Assembly: GCA_049582065.1 (NCBI GenBank)
Contig: JBAUTF010000204.1
Location: 1-9,021, forward strand
Source: DATKSS01 sp049582065
Lineage (GTDB): Bacteria > Chloroflexota > Dormibacteria > Dormibacterales > Dormibacteraceae
Length of the DNA stretch: 9,021 bases
Direction: 5' to 3'
The translations under genes and the position numbers were made by a program. The notes under the pieces were generated by a model. That model was given only the letters and a program-made list of their open reading frames with translations. It searched no databases and was not told the origin of the DNA. This document shows, piece after piece, positions 1 through 6,251 of this stretch. Every line of letters starts with the position of its first letter. Positions within the stretch are counted from its first letter, which is position 1.

Positions 1-40
1 GTGGGGAAGTGAGAAGCCCATCCGGCCGCATCACAATGGC

Positions 41-424
41 GTGGCTGTGATCTCGGGCCTGCACGCGATCATCTTTTGCGAGGACCCCGACCAGGCCCGC
101 GCGTTCTTCCGCGACGTTCTGGAGCTCGACAGCGTCGACGCTGGCGACGGCTTTCTGATCTTCAAGGCGCCGCCGGCTGAGCTCGCGATGCATCCCGAAC
201 CGGGCAGCCAGGGCCGGCATGAGGTGTTCTTGATGTGCCACGACATCGGCAAGACGATGCCAAAGCTGAAGTCAAAAGGCGTCGAGTTCGTCGGGTCGGT
301 CTCGGAGCAAAGATGGGGCAAAGTCGTTCGATTCAAGGTCCCGGGGGCGGGCGAGCTCGCCCTGTACCAACCGTCGCACCCGAGCCCCCTGAGCGGATAT
401 CCGCCTGCGCGGCAGGACTCCTGA
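41..424 (+). CDS. VOC-superfamily (glyoxalase/bleomycin-resistance-like) protein
   Basis: A 127-residue protein with the layout of a small vicinal-oxygen-chelate protein. An opening beta strand (SGLHAIIF) is followed by a helix (DPDQARAFFRDVL), a middle HEVFLMC strand and a C-terminal GAGELALYQPSHPSP strand typical of this group. His8, His60 and Glu105 are candidate metal ligands by position, but no substrate can be assigned. The start is uncertain. GTG at 41 gives the listed protein and GTG at 47 would begin MISGLHAI, closer to the usual family start. The frame is also open to the left edge of the window, with no clear ribosome binding site, so a longer protein beginning outside cannot be excluded. 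It faces the reductase operon, ends one base from the ABM-like remnant, and is probably unrelated to the operon's pathway. Confidence 0.75.
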   Translation: MAVISGLHAIIFCEDPDQARAFFRDVLELDSVDAGDGFLIFKAPPAELAMHPEPGSQGRHEVFLMCHDIGKTMPKLKSKGVEFVGSVSEQRWGKVVRFKVPGAGELALYQPSHPSPLSGYPPARQDS

Positions 425-425
425 G

Positions 426-638
426 CTACCGGGGGTCGAAATGCTCCGGCTGCGCAGGTGTGGCGAGGAGGGAGGCCATCCGCTCCCTCTCCTTGACGAA
501 GCTCGGCGAGCTGGCGAACCCGTCGAGGTCGGATTGCGCAGCCCAGCGCGAGATCGCGATGAGGGCGGCGCGCTCCTGGTCGGACTCGCAGAGCTGCGCA
601 CCGAAACAGCCGGGGCCCAGTCTAAGCCGGCTTTTCCC
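426..638 (-). pseudogene. Headless antibiotic-biosynthesis-monooxygenase-like (ABM, dimeric alpha-beta barrel) remnant
   Basis: The minus-strand frame ending in TAG at 426-428 reads like the last 60 or so residues of an ABM-type small monooxygenase. It has a GCFGAQL strand, an LIAISRW strand, a helix beginning SDLDGFASSPSFVKERERM and a closing ATPAQPEHFDPR tail. The frame is bounded upstream by TGA at 639-641. Within it there is no ATG, GTG or TTG before the conserved strands; the only ATG lies near the end. Upstream DNA is the intact end of the SRPBCC gene, so the first 35 or so residues expected of the family are missing rather than frameshifted. I read this as a gene truncated by deletion at its junction with the SRPBCC gene. 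A short protein from a non-standard start is less likely. The family match is from memory of ABM sequences. Confidence 0.5.
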
Positions 639-1092
639 TCAGCCGGCTGGCCACCCGCTCCACGAAGTCCTTCACCGTCACCTCCGCGACGCGGTGAAGC
701 AAGGTTCGATCGGCCAGCTTGCCGACGAGGCCCATCGGCGGCTTGTAATTGGCGCTGAGTCCGAGCTGCGTCGAGCTGGCACCGAGGGCGGCCACCTCGA
801 GGTGTCCGTCGAGCTCGGGAAACAGCCCCGCGTTGGCCGCCGCATGCCACCGGACCGGGCGGATCGTCAGCGTCGCCCCCCGTAGGGCCTCGCCGAGCTC
901 GAGCGCGATCTGCCGCGCCACGCGCCGGTCGCCGACCTTGAAACCCAGCTCCGAAAGCAGCCGCTCGCCATTGCCATTCGCCTCGCTTGCGAGGACCGGC
1001 ATCCAGTTCTCCGGGGTGCTCAGGAACGCACCCTCCGCTTCCTCGAAAGGGCGGTCGATGACCGTGTAGTAACGCAGGAACAAGTTGCCCAC
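622..1092 (-). CDS. SRPBCC (START/polyketide-cyclase-fold) family protein
   Basis: A 156-residue protein that fits the SRPBCC helix-grip fold by its overall pattern. It has an N-terminal strand followed by DRPFEEAE, a long run of strands (LTIRPVRWHA, LDGHLEVAAL, TQLGLSANYKPP) and a C-terminal amphipathic helix (HRVAEVTVKDFVERVASRL). The family binds hydrophobic ligands, but nothing here identifies the ligand, and no membrane segment or signal peptide is seen. The start taken is GTG at 1092, which gives the usual family length. Its ribosome binding site is poor and the frame is open further upstream, so the start could lie slightly earlier. It follows the BadH-like dehydrogenase on the same strand after 79 bases, so it may be the operon's last gene or a separate unit. 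A link to ring degradation is not supported beyond position. Confidence 0.7.
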   Translation of the reverse strand: MGNLFLRYYTVIDRPFEEAEGAFLSTPENWMPVLASEANGNGERLLSELGFKVGDRRVARQIALELGEALRGATLTIRPVRWHAAANAGLFPELDGHLEVAALGASSTQLGLSANYKPPMGLVGKLADRTLLHRVAEVTVKDFVERVASRLREKPA

Positions 1093-1171
1093 CAGCGTAC
1101 GAACGGGGCCAACATCGAGTAGGGCCGATCGACCCTCCGCGCGGGGGACTGAGGCCCCGCTGTCGCAAGCG

Positions 1172-1915
1172 TCAGGGCATGTTCAGGCCGCCGTTGACCG
1201 AGAGCGTCTGCCCGGTCACGTAGTCGGCATCTGGCGACGCGAAGAAAGCGATCGCGCGAGCCACCTCGTCGGGTCGCCCGACGCGTCCGAGTGGGATCGA
1301 CCGGATGATGGCTGCCATCAGCTTCTCCGGCATCGCCGCCAGAAATGGCGTGTCGGTGAGGCCGGGGGCGACGCAGTTCACGTTGATGCCGTGCCGAGCA
1401 ACCTCACGGGCCAGGCCCTTGGTGAACGCGATCACCGCCCCTTTGGCGCCCGAGTAGACCACCTCGCCCGTAGAGCCGACACGCCCGGCATCCGAAGCTA
1501 CGGTCACGATCCGGCCCCATCCGCGCTCGATCATCGACGGCAGTACTGCGTGAGTTGTGGCCAGGTGGCCGCGGTAGTTGATCGCGATCACCTTGTCCCA
1601 GAGCTCCTCGGTGCTTTCGATGAAAGGTCCGGCGTGGTCCCAGCCGGCATTGGAGACCAGGATGTCGATGCGTCCGAACGCCTTGAGGGCATCCGCCGCC
1701 ATCGCTCGCGCCTGGGCCGCGTCGGTGACGTCGACTCGCTGCGCCATCGCCTGCCCGCTCTTGCGGATCTCCGCCGCGACCGCCTCGGCGCCAGGCATGT
1801 CGATGTCGGCGACCACCACCGTGGCGCCGTCGCGAGCAAGCTCAAGCGCAGTGGCGCGCCCGATGCCGCTGGCGGCGCCGGTGACGATGGCGACACGGTC
1901 TGTGAATCTCTTCAT
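1172..1915 (-). CDS. SDR oxidoreductase, 2-hydroxycyclohexanecarboxyl-CoA dehydrogenase (BadH)-like
   Basis: A 247-residue classical short-chain dehydrogenase. It has the TGAASGIG cofactor loop (12-19), Asp37 at the end of beta-2 favouring NAD+ over NADP+, NAG at 89-91, catalytic Ser141, and Tyr154/Lys158 in YSGAK. Several stretches closely resemble BadH of Rhodopseudomonas palustris as I recall it: NAGWD, HAVLPSMIERGWGRIV, ASDAGRVGS and a SVNGGLNM end. BadH oxidises 2-hydroxycyclohexanecarboxyl-CoA to the 2-keto thioester, the step before ring opening. The ATG at 1915 overlaps the TGA of the preceding CoA-transferase-like gene (ATGA) and has a strong GAGGAGG 5 bases upstream, so translation is coupled and efficient. 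The same fold also includes the 3-oxoacyl-ACP reductase (FabG) and 6-hydroxycyclohexenecarboxyl-CoA dehydrogenase roles. BadH-like is the best reading from motifs and context; the exact substrate is inferred. Confidence 0.85.
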   Translation of the reverse strand: MKRFTDRVAIVTGAASGIGRATALELARDGATVVVADIDMPGAEAVAAEIRKSGQAMAQRVDVTDAAQARAMAADALKAFGRIDILVSNAGWDHAGPFIESTEELWDKVIAINYRGHLATTHAVLPSMIERGWGRIVTVASDAGRVGSTGEVVYSGAKGAVIAFTKGLAREVARHGINVNCVAPGLTDTPFLAAMPEKLMAAIIRSIPLGRVGRPDEVARAIAFFASPDADYVTGQTLSVNGGLNMP

Positions 1916-2685
1916 GCGGCCCTCCTCAGCAGTCCCGCGGAATCGATGCGGCGAAGGGTCTCGAGCTCGAGCTGCGACGGCGGCGCCGTCTCGCGTATTT
2001 CGTTGCCCAGTCGCAGGTCGAAACCGGTCATCTCCTGGACTCGGGCTGCCGTCACGCCAGGATGCACCGACCGAATGCGAGCCCGGAGGGTGGAAGGGTC
2101 GAAATCCATCGTGCAGAGCGGCGTCACCACGAGCGCCGGCCCGCGGCCGCCCCGCCGCTTGCGCGACCACTCCGCCGGTCCTCCAAGGAACCCGGGTCCG
2201 CTTATGAAGTCGACTTTCTCGACCAACGTGCGGGGGTCATGCGACATCGTGTAGATGACCACGCGGCCCGCTAGCGAGAGGAATGGAAGCCCGACGCCTC
2301 CAGGTCCCTTCAGCTTCGGGTGCGCCGCATCCCCGACGTGCGCCAGGTTCGTGTTGCCGAACGCATCGATCTGCAGGCCGCCCGCGAAGAAGACGTCGAA
2401 GACATCCCCGCGCCCCTCGAGCATCACGACATCGGGCAGCGGGAGCACGCAGTCGGCCTGCAGGAGGCGCTCGTCACACGACGATTCGGGAATAGGGCAC
2501 AGGTGGGGGTTCACCGCTCCACTGCCACCGGCCACGAACCACGACCCCGGCGCATGGGTTTCCTGCGCCAACCGGCAGGCCGCCATCGGGAGCGAGCTGA
2601 CCGCGCCCATGATGGCGACCTCGCCGGCGGCGAGGTGCCGGCTCATCTCCACCGTCATCAGCTCGGGGACGGTCCAGTCGCTCAT
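1912..2685 (-). CDS. CoA-transferase-fold protein, beta subunit, IpdB-like (probable ring-opening hydrolase subunit)
   Basis: A 257-residue protein of the class I CoA-transferase (glutaconate CoA-transferase B / IpdB) fold. Supporting segments are an AAGEVAIMGAVSSLPMAACRLAQ region, GGLQIDAFGNTNL (102-114), a VDFISGPGF segment (148-156) and SVHPGVTAARVQEMTGFDL near the C-terminus. True glutaconate-type transferases carry a catalytic Glu in the strand after the first helix pair (a YESG/EGG motif). Here the equivalent stretch reads VAGGSGAV (51-58), with no Glu. That matches IpdB, the partner subunit of the steroid ring-cleaving hydrolase IpdAB, rather than a transferase. The ATG at 2685 overlaps the stop of the alpha-like gene, so an alpha-beta complex is expected. 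The alignment is by eye from remembered sequences; a transferase with an unusual active site remains possible. Confidence 0.8.
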   Translation of the reverse strand: MSDWTVPELMTVEMSRHLAAGEVAIMGAVSSLPMAACRLAQETHAPGSWFVAGGSGAVNPHLCPIPESSCDERLLQADCVLPLPDVVMLEGRGDVFDVFFAGGLQIDAFGNTNLAHVGDAAHPKLKGPGGVGLPFLSLAGRVVIYTMSHDPRTLVEKVDFISGPGFLGGPAEWSRKRRGGRGPALVVTPLCTMDFDPSTLRARIRSVHPGVTAARVQEMTGFDLRLGNEIRETAPPSQLELETLRRIDSAGLLRRAA

Positions 2686-3518
2686 CGGGCTCCGACCAGC
2701 CCTGCCGCCGCCACGCGCGAGAGCCATTCCTCGAACCCGTCGGCGGTGCGGGCCATGCGCAGGTATTCCTTGATCGCCGGCTCGTCGTAGGCGTAGTTGC
2801 CGTGCGAGGAGGTGGGAAGGCACCCGGCGGCCGCCTCCACGACCGCGCTGACCAGAAACCCCGGGATCGTCGAGCCCGCCGGCCGTCGCGCGATCGAATC
2901 CGTCGACACGACACGCTCGACCTGGACGATCACCGTCTTGGCGGCCATCGCCATGATGCGGTCGGTGAAGTGAGCGCCTGCGATCCAGGCGGTTCCGTGC
3001 TCGTCCGCCTCCGCGGCATGGATGACGGCGACGTCGGGCCGGATCGCCGAAACCACCAGCACAGGCGCCTGGCCGAAAGGGTCGACGATCATGCGATAGC
3101 TCTCGGGGTTGGCGCGCCAGACGTCGGACAGCTCCAGCCCCTGCGGCAGGACGGCGAACGGCATGCCGCTCGCACCCGCGCGCAGCCCATGTGTGATCGC
3201 CGCCTCGCAGAGGTCGAGGACTTTGAGCGTGCCGGCCTCCGCGGCGCTTCGAAAGCGCGGGGCCAGGCCGAGGTGCTCGAACCCGACGTAGCTCGTCGCC
3301 ACCTCGCCCACCAGCCCGGCTCCTATCAGCACGTCTGCGTTGAGCGATGCCGATGGGCTGGTCACCAGGCGCCCGATGTGACGGCGTTGCCGGATCAGCT
3401 CGAACACCATTGCCATGGGGTTGTTGTGGAGGTGCATGCCGCCGACCGCCAGGACGCGGCAGCCGTCCGGCACGAACCGGGCCACCGCGTCCGCAGCCGA
3501 ACAGGTCTTGGCGGTCAA
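2682..3518 (-). CDS. CoA-transferase-fold protein, alpha subunit, IpdA-like (probable ring-opening hydrolase subunit)
   Basis: A 278-residue protein of the glutaconate CoA-transferase A / IpdA fold. Supporting segments are VPDGCRVLAVGG (16-27), NPMAMVFELIRQ (33-44), ASGMPFAVLP (116-125), IRPDVAVIHAAEADEHGTAW (159-178), AAKTVIVQVERVV and TIPGFLVSAVV. Aligning back from MPF puts Glu105 (LDLCEAA) on the catalytic Glu of IpdA, which I recall as Glu105, where GctA of Acidaminococcus has Gln. This argues for hydrolase chemistry on a cyclic beta-keto-type CoA thioester. The start is taken as TTG at 3518, because its last two bases plus the next A form the TGA of the preceding crotonase gene (TTGA), and no ATG or GTG lies in frame near the first conserved residues. 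A GGAGG sits about 13 bases upstream, rather far. The beta partner follows with an ATGA overlap. Confidence 0.8.
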   Translation of the reverse strand: MTAKTCSAADAVARFVPDGCRVLAVGGMHLHNNPMAMVFELIRQRRHIGRLVTSPSASLNADVLIGAGLVGEVATSYVGFEHLGLAPRFRSAAEAGTLKVLDLCEAAITHGLRAGASGMPFAVLPQGLELSDVWRANPESYRMIVDPFGQAPVLVVSAIRPDVAVIHAAEADEHGTAWIAGAHFTDRIMAMAAKTVIVQVERVVSTDSIARRPAGSTIPGFLVSAVVEAAAGCLPTSSHGNYAYDEPAIKEYLRMARTADGFEEWLSRVAAAGLVGAR

Positions 3519-4492
3519 CTCGTCGCCAGCACCTCCGCGGCGAGCTTGGCGCCGCATGCGCCGCAGAAGTCGAAGGACTCCGGGATCCCTTTGGCGCCGC
3601 AGGCCGGGCAGGTCGTCGTGTACGCGCCCCATACGAATTCCGACGACCGTTCGCCGCTCGCCCGCTCGCGCACGCCGACGTAGTCCGCAGGACGCTTTTC
3701 CACGAAGGCCGACATGCCTTCCCACGGCTCGAGCGACGCGTAGTGGAGCGCCAGCCAGTCACGGCCGTGTCCGGCGGTCTGGTGCCAGGCGAGGTCCTTC
3801 CAGAAGTTGACCTGCTGCTTGGTGTAGCGGGTGCACTCCGGGAACTTGTTGACGATCTTGGAGATCAGGTCGGCGACCGTGGCGTCGAGCTCGGCATAGG
3901 GGACGACCCGGTTGACGAGGCCCCATTCGAGCGCAGTCTGCGCGGAGATCGGTTCGCAGGTGAAGAGCATCTCGCGCGCCCTGCGGTCGCCGATGGTGAT
4001 GGGCAGCCACTGGGTCGCGCCACCGCACGCGACGCTGCCCACCTTGGTGCCGACCTGCCGGATCGTGACGTGGTCGGCGGCCACCGCGAGGTCGCAGGCG
4101 AGGTTGAGCTCGTTGCCTCCGCCTGCGACGATGCCGTTCAGGCGCGCGATCGCGGGCTTGCCGAGATTGCGCAGTAGGTCGATGGCCTCGATGAAGTAGG
4201 CCATCCATTTCCAGTAGTCGTGCGGCCGGCGCAAGAAGGTGGACTGGTATTCCTTCACGTCTCCGCCGGTGCAGAACGCTTTCTCGCCGGCGCCGGTCAG
4301 CACGAGCACCGCGACCTTGTCGTCGCGGGAAGCGTCCTTGAACGCTTCGATCATCTCGGCCAGCGTTTTCGTGCTGTAGGCGTTGTAGACATCAGGGCGG
4401 TTGATGGTGACCGTCGCCACCCAGTCCGCCTTGCGGTACAGGATCTCCTGGAAATCAAAAGACTCCGCGGGTCGCGCTTCCAGCTCCTTCAT
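3515..4492 (-). CDS. Crotonase-family (Oah/BadI/MenB-like) acyl-CoA hydrolase or hydratase with C-terminal zinc ribbon
   Basis: A 325-residue protein with an N-terminal crotonase domain (about 12-270) and a Cys4 zinc ribbon at the end (Cys295, Cys298, Cys310, Cys313; CPAC...CGAC). Oxyanion-hole motifs are KAFCTGGD (71-78) and GIVAGGGNELNLACD (120-134). The AFCTGGxxKEY stretch, the QVGTKVGS turn, the CEPISA segment and the CTRYTK...RDWLAL tail most resemble 6-oxocyclohex-1-ene-1-carbonyl-CoA hydratase (Oah/BamA), with BadI second. It lacks an insertion of about 40 residues found in Oah. Glu128 matches the first catalytic Glu of enoyl-CoA hydratase, while the second is Gly148. The Asp used by Oah/BadI/MenB after the KxGS turn is replaced by Cys156 or Ala155. 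The ATG at 4492 has AAGGAG 4 bases upstream and overlaps the preceding stop. Ring opening or ring hydration fits the operon; which one is not decidable. Confidence 0.88.
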   Translation of the reverse strand: MKELEARPAESFDFQEILYRKADWVATVTINRPDVYNAYSTKTLAEMIEAFKDASRDDKVAVLVLTGAGEKAFCTGGDVKEYQSTFLRRPHDYWKWMAYFIEAIDLLRNLGKPAIARLNGIVAGGGNELNLACDLAVAADHVTIRQVGTKVGSVACGGATQWLPITIGDRRAREMLFTCEPISAQTALEWGLVNRVVPYAELDATVADLISKIVNKFPECTRYTKQQVNFWKDLAWHQTAGHGRDWLALHYASLEPWEGMSAFVEKRPADYVGVRERASGERSSEFVWGAYTTTCPACGAKGIPESFDFCGACGAKLAAEVLATS

Positions 4493-5334
4493 CTCGCTCC
4501 TTCTGCAGCTGCGACGCTGCGGTTATGCCATTGGCCAGCAGCCTGCAGCTTGCGGACGCGGTCCAGCGCGAGCAGGCAAGCGCCCAGGCTCCCGTTGAAC
4601 TGGCCCAGCTCCCCGGCCGGGACGTTGACTGTTTTTCCCAGCTCGGCCGCAAGGGCCTTGACGAAGGCGGCGTTTCGGCTCATGCCGCCGACGAACGTGA
4701 CCTCCGGCTCCATGCCGACCCGCTTCATGAGCTGGATCGCCCGCCCGGCGAGCGAGAGCACGGCGCCGTACATGATGTCCTCCGGCTTCGCCCCCGCCGT
4801 CAGGTGGTTGATCACCTCGGATTCGGCGAAGACCGCACAGACGCTGGAGATGGTGACCGGGGCCAGCGATCGGGTTGCGAGCTCGCCGGTGGTGCTCGTG
4901 TCCAGTCCCATGTAGCGCGCGGTCTTGTCCAGGAACGCGCCCGTCCCGGCGGCGCACTTGTCGTTCAGACGGAATGCGCGGACCTTGCCGCGCTCGTCGA
5001 CTTTGATCGCTTTCACGGTCTGGCCGCCGGCGTCGAGCACCGTTCGTGTCATGGGGAACAGGTAGGCCGCCCCGCGTGCGTGGCAGGTGAGCTCCGTGAT
5101 CTGGATGTCGCGCATCGGCACCAGGTAGCGGCCGTAGCCGGTGCTGGCGACGTAGTCGATGTCCTCAGGTGCGAGCCGGCCTTCGGCGAGCGCCTCCCGG
5201 TACGCCCTCTCGGCCGCTCCCGCGAGGTTGAAACCTGTCTTGACCAGCGACTGCGCGACGATGCGCCGCTCCTCGTCCATGACCATGCCCTTCGTGTAGG
5301 TGGCGCCGACGTCGAGACCGAGGACGGTGGTCAT
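4489..5334 (-). CDS. Benzoyl-CoA reductase, second ATPase/activator subunit (Bzd type, BcrA/BcrD family)
   Basis: A 281-residue ASKHA-fold ATPase of the BadF/BadG/BcrA/BcrD/HgdC family. It has GLDVGATYTKG (6-16) as the phosphate loop, STGYGRY (64-70), TCHARGAAYLFP (83-94), DAGGQTVKAI (101-110), NDKCAAGTG (124-132) and SSVCAVFAESEVI (163-175), with VGGMSRN (215-221) near the end. Cys127 and Cys166 are the expected ligands for the [4Fe-4S] cluster shared across the dimer interface. With its partner it would couple ATP hydrolysis to low-potential electron delivery to the catalytic subunits. At about 280 residues it is far shorter than BcrA or BadF (about 437), which supports the Bzd-type assignment. 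Two motif changes stand out: DVGAT for the usual DxGST, and GGQT for GGQD. ATG 5334 overlaps the upstream stop by 4 bases. I leave the P/Q letter open because it needs an alignment. Confidence 0.9.
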   Translation of the reverse strand: MTTVLGLDVGATYTKGMVMDEERRIVAQSLVKTGFNLAGAAERAYREALAEGRLAPEDIDYVASTGYGRYLVPMRDIQITELTCHARGAAYLFPMTRTVLDAGGQTVKAIKVDERGKVRAFRLNDKCAAGTGAFLDKTARYMGLDTSTTGELATRSLAPVTISSVCAVFAESEVINHLTAGAKPEDIMYGAVLSLAGRAIQLMKRVGMEPEVTFVGGMSRNAAFVKALAAELGKTVNVPAGELGQFNGSLGACLLALDRVRKLQAAGQWHNRSVAAAEGAR

Positions 5335-6245
5335 GCCTCCACCTTCTCGCGCACCGGCACGATCGGGCGTCCCGCCACCGCGCACGCCTCGCACGTGACG
5401 CCTTTGGGGTGCCGGTGCGCCTCTAGCGCCGTTTCTACAGAGAGGGCTTCGACAGCGCCTGCGGCGCCGGCGGCCGCGCGGTCGAGCGCGAACAGGGCGG
5501 CTCCGATCGCGCCCATGTAGTGCGCGTCAGGGCTCACGTTCAGCCTGGTCCCGAGCAGCTCCTCGAGGATCTTGACCATCGCCACGTTGCGGGTGACCCC
5601 GCCGGTGAACGTGACCTCCTCCTCCACGCCGACGCGTCGGATGAGTGACAGGCTCCTGGCCGCGATCGCCTGGTGGACGCCCATCAGCACGTCCTCGGCC
5701 TTCTTGCCGCGGGCAAGCCAGCTGATGATCTCCGACTCGGCGAAGACGGTGCAGGTCGTCGTGATCTTCACGGGGTTGTGCGCTCCGAGTGCCAGCGGCC
5801 CGAGCTCGCCGAGCGGGATGTCGAGCGCAAAGGCCCCGGCGCCCAGGAACCGGCCCGTGCCGGCGGCGCACTTGTCATTCATGCAGAAGTCCATGACCTG
5901 GCCGTTCTCGCCGACCCTGATCGCCTTGGTGTCCTGGCCGCCGATGTCCAGCACGGTGTGGGTGTTGGGAAACAGGTACTGGGCCCCGCGCGCGTGGCAG
6001 CTGATCTCGGTGACCTGCGCGTGGCCGAAGGTCACCTTGTAGCGGCCGTACCCGGTGCCGATGACGTACGCGACGTCGTCGGCGTCGACACCGGCATCCG
6101 CCACCGCCGCGGCGAACGCGTTCTCGGCCGCTTTCGTGATGATGGCGCCCGTGTCGATCAGGCTCCTGCCGCGTATGTTGCGGCTTCCATCGAGGATCAC
6201 CGCCTTGGTCTGCGTGGAACCGACGTCAACGCCTCCTACTAACAT
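5331..6245 (-). CDS. Benzoyl-CoA reductase, first ATPase/activator subunit (Bzd type, BcrA/BcrD family)
   Basis: A 304-residue paralogue of the next activator gene, with canonical motifs throughout: GGVDVGSTQTK (4-14), GTGYGRYK (63-70), SCHARGAQYLFP (82-93), DIGGQDTKAI (100-109), NDKCAAGTGRF (123-133), TCTVFAESEII (164-174) and TGGVTRN (214-220). Cys126 and Cys165 are the expected [4Fe-4S] ligands. The two activators would form a heterodimer in which each contributes one ATP site and half the cluster-binding site. A C-terminal extension of about 40 residues, absent from its partner, contains a lone CxxC (Cys285, Cys288). ATG 6245 lies 6 bases after the stop of the bzdO-like gene, and GGGAGG overlaps that stop region. 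Two similar adjacent activators of about 300 residues are the hallmark of the Bzd and 3-methylbenzoyl-CoA reductase type rather than Thauera Bcr. Whether this is BzdP or BzdQ is not settled here. Confidence 0.92.
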   Translation of the reverse strand: MLVGGVDVGSTQTKAVILDGSRNIRGRSLIDTGAIITKAAENAFAAAVADAGVDADDVAYVIGTGYGRYKVTFGHAQVTEISCHARGAQYLFPNTHTVLDIGGQDTKAIRVGENGQVMDFCMNDKCAAGTGRFLGAGAFALDIPLGELGPLALGAHNPVKITTTCTVFAESEIISWLARGKKAEDVLMGVHQAIAARSLSLIRRVGVEEEVTFTGGVTRNVAMVKILEELLGTRLNVSPDAHYMGAIGAALFALDRAAAGAAGAVEALSVETALEAHRHPKGVTCEACAVAGRPIVPVREKVEA

Positions 6246-6251
6246 TCGCCG

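Noticed and set aside
625..648. Hairpin from two copies of the self-complementary AGCCGGCT with an 8-base loop, as a terminator
   Set aside because: It overlaps the end of the SRPBCC coding sequence and has no T run on either strand. It may be a chance product of GC-rich coding sequence.
1085..2254. Long plus-strand open frame opposite the SDR and the IpdB-like gene
   Set aside because: Its translation is Arg/Asp/His-rich with no family pattern, while the minus strand carries clear SDR and IpdB motifs with good ribosome sites. It is a GC-rich antisense shadow, as are the frames at 2802-3683, 3347-4177, 4525-5520 and 7586-8512.
2686..3762. Upstream extension of the IpdB-like frame to a 616-residue protein
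   Set aside because: The extension has the composition of an out-of-frame read through the IpdA-like and crotonase genes. The ATG at 2685 is in the right place, coupled to the preceding stop, and starts at the family's usual N-terminus.
5335..5394. Longer start for the second activator subunit (20 extra residues)
   Set aside because: The added residues are Gly/Arg-rich and overlap the C-terminal tail of the first activator. The ATG at 5334 gives the normal MTTVLGLDVG start and a 4-base overlap.
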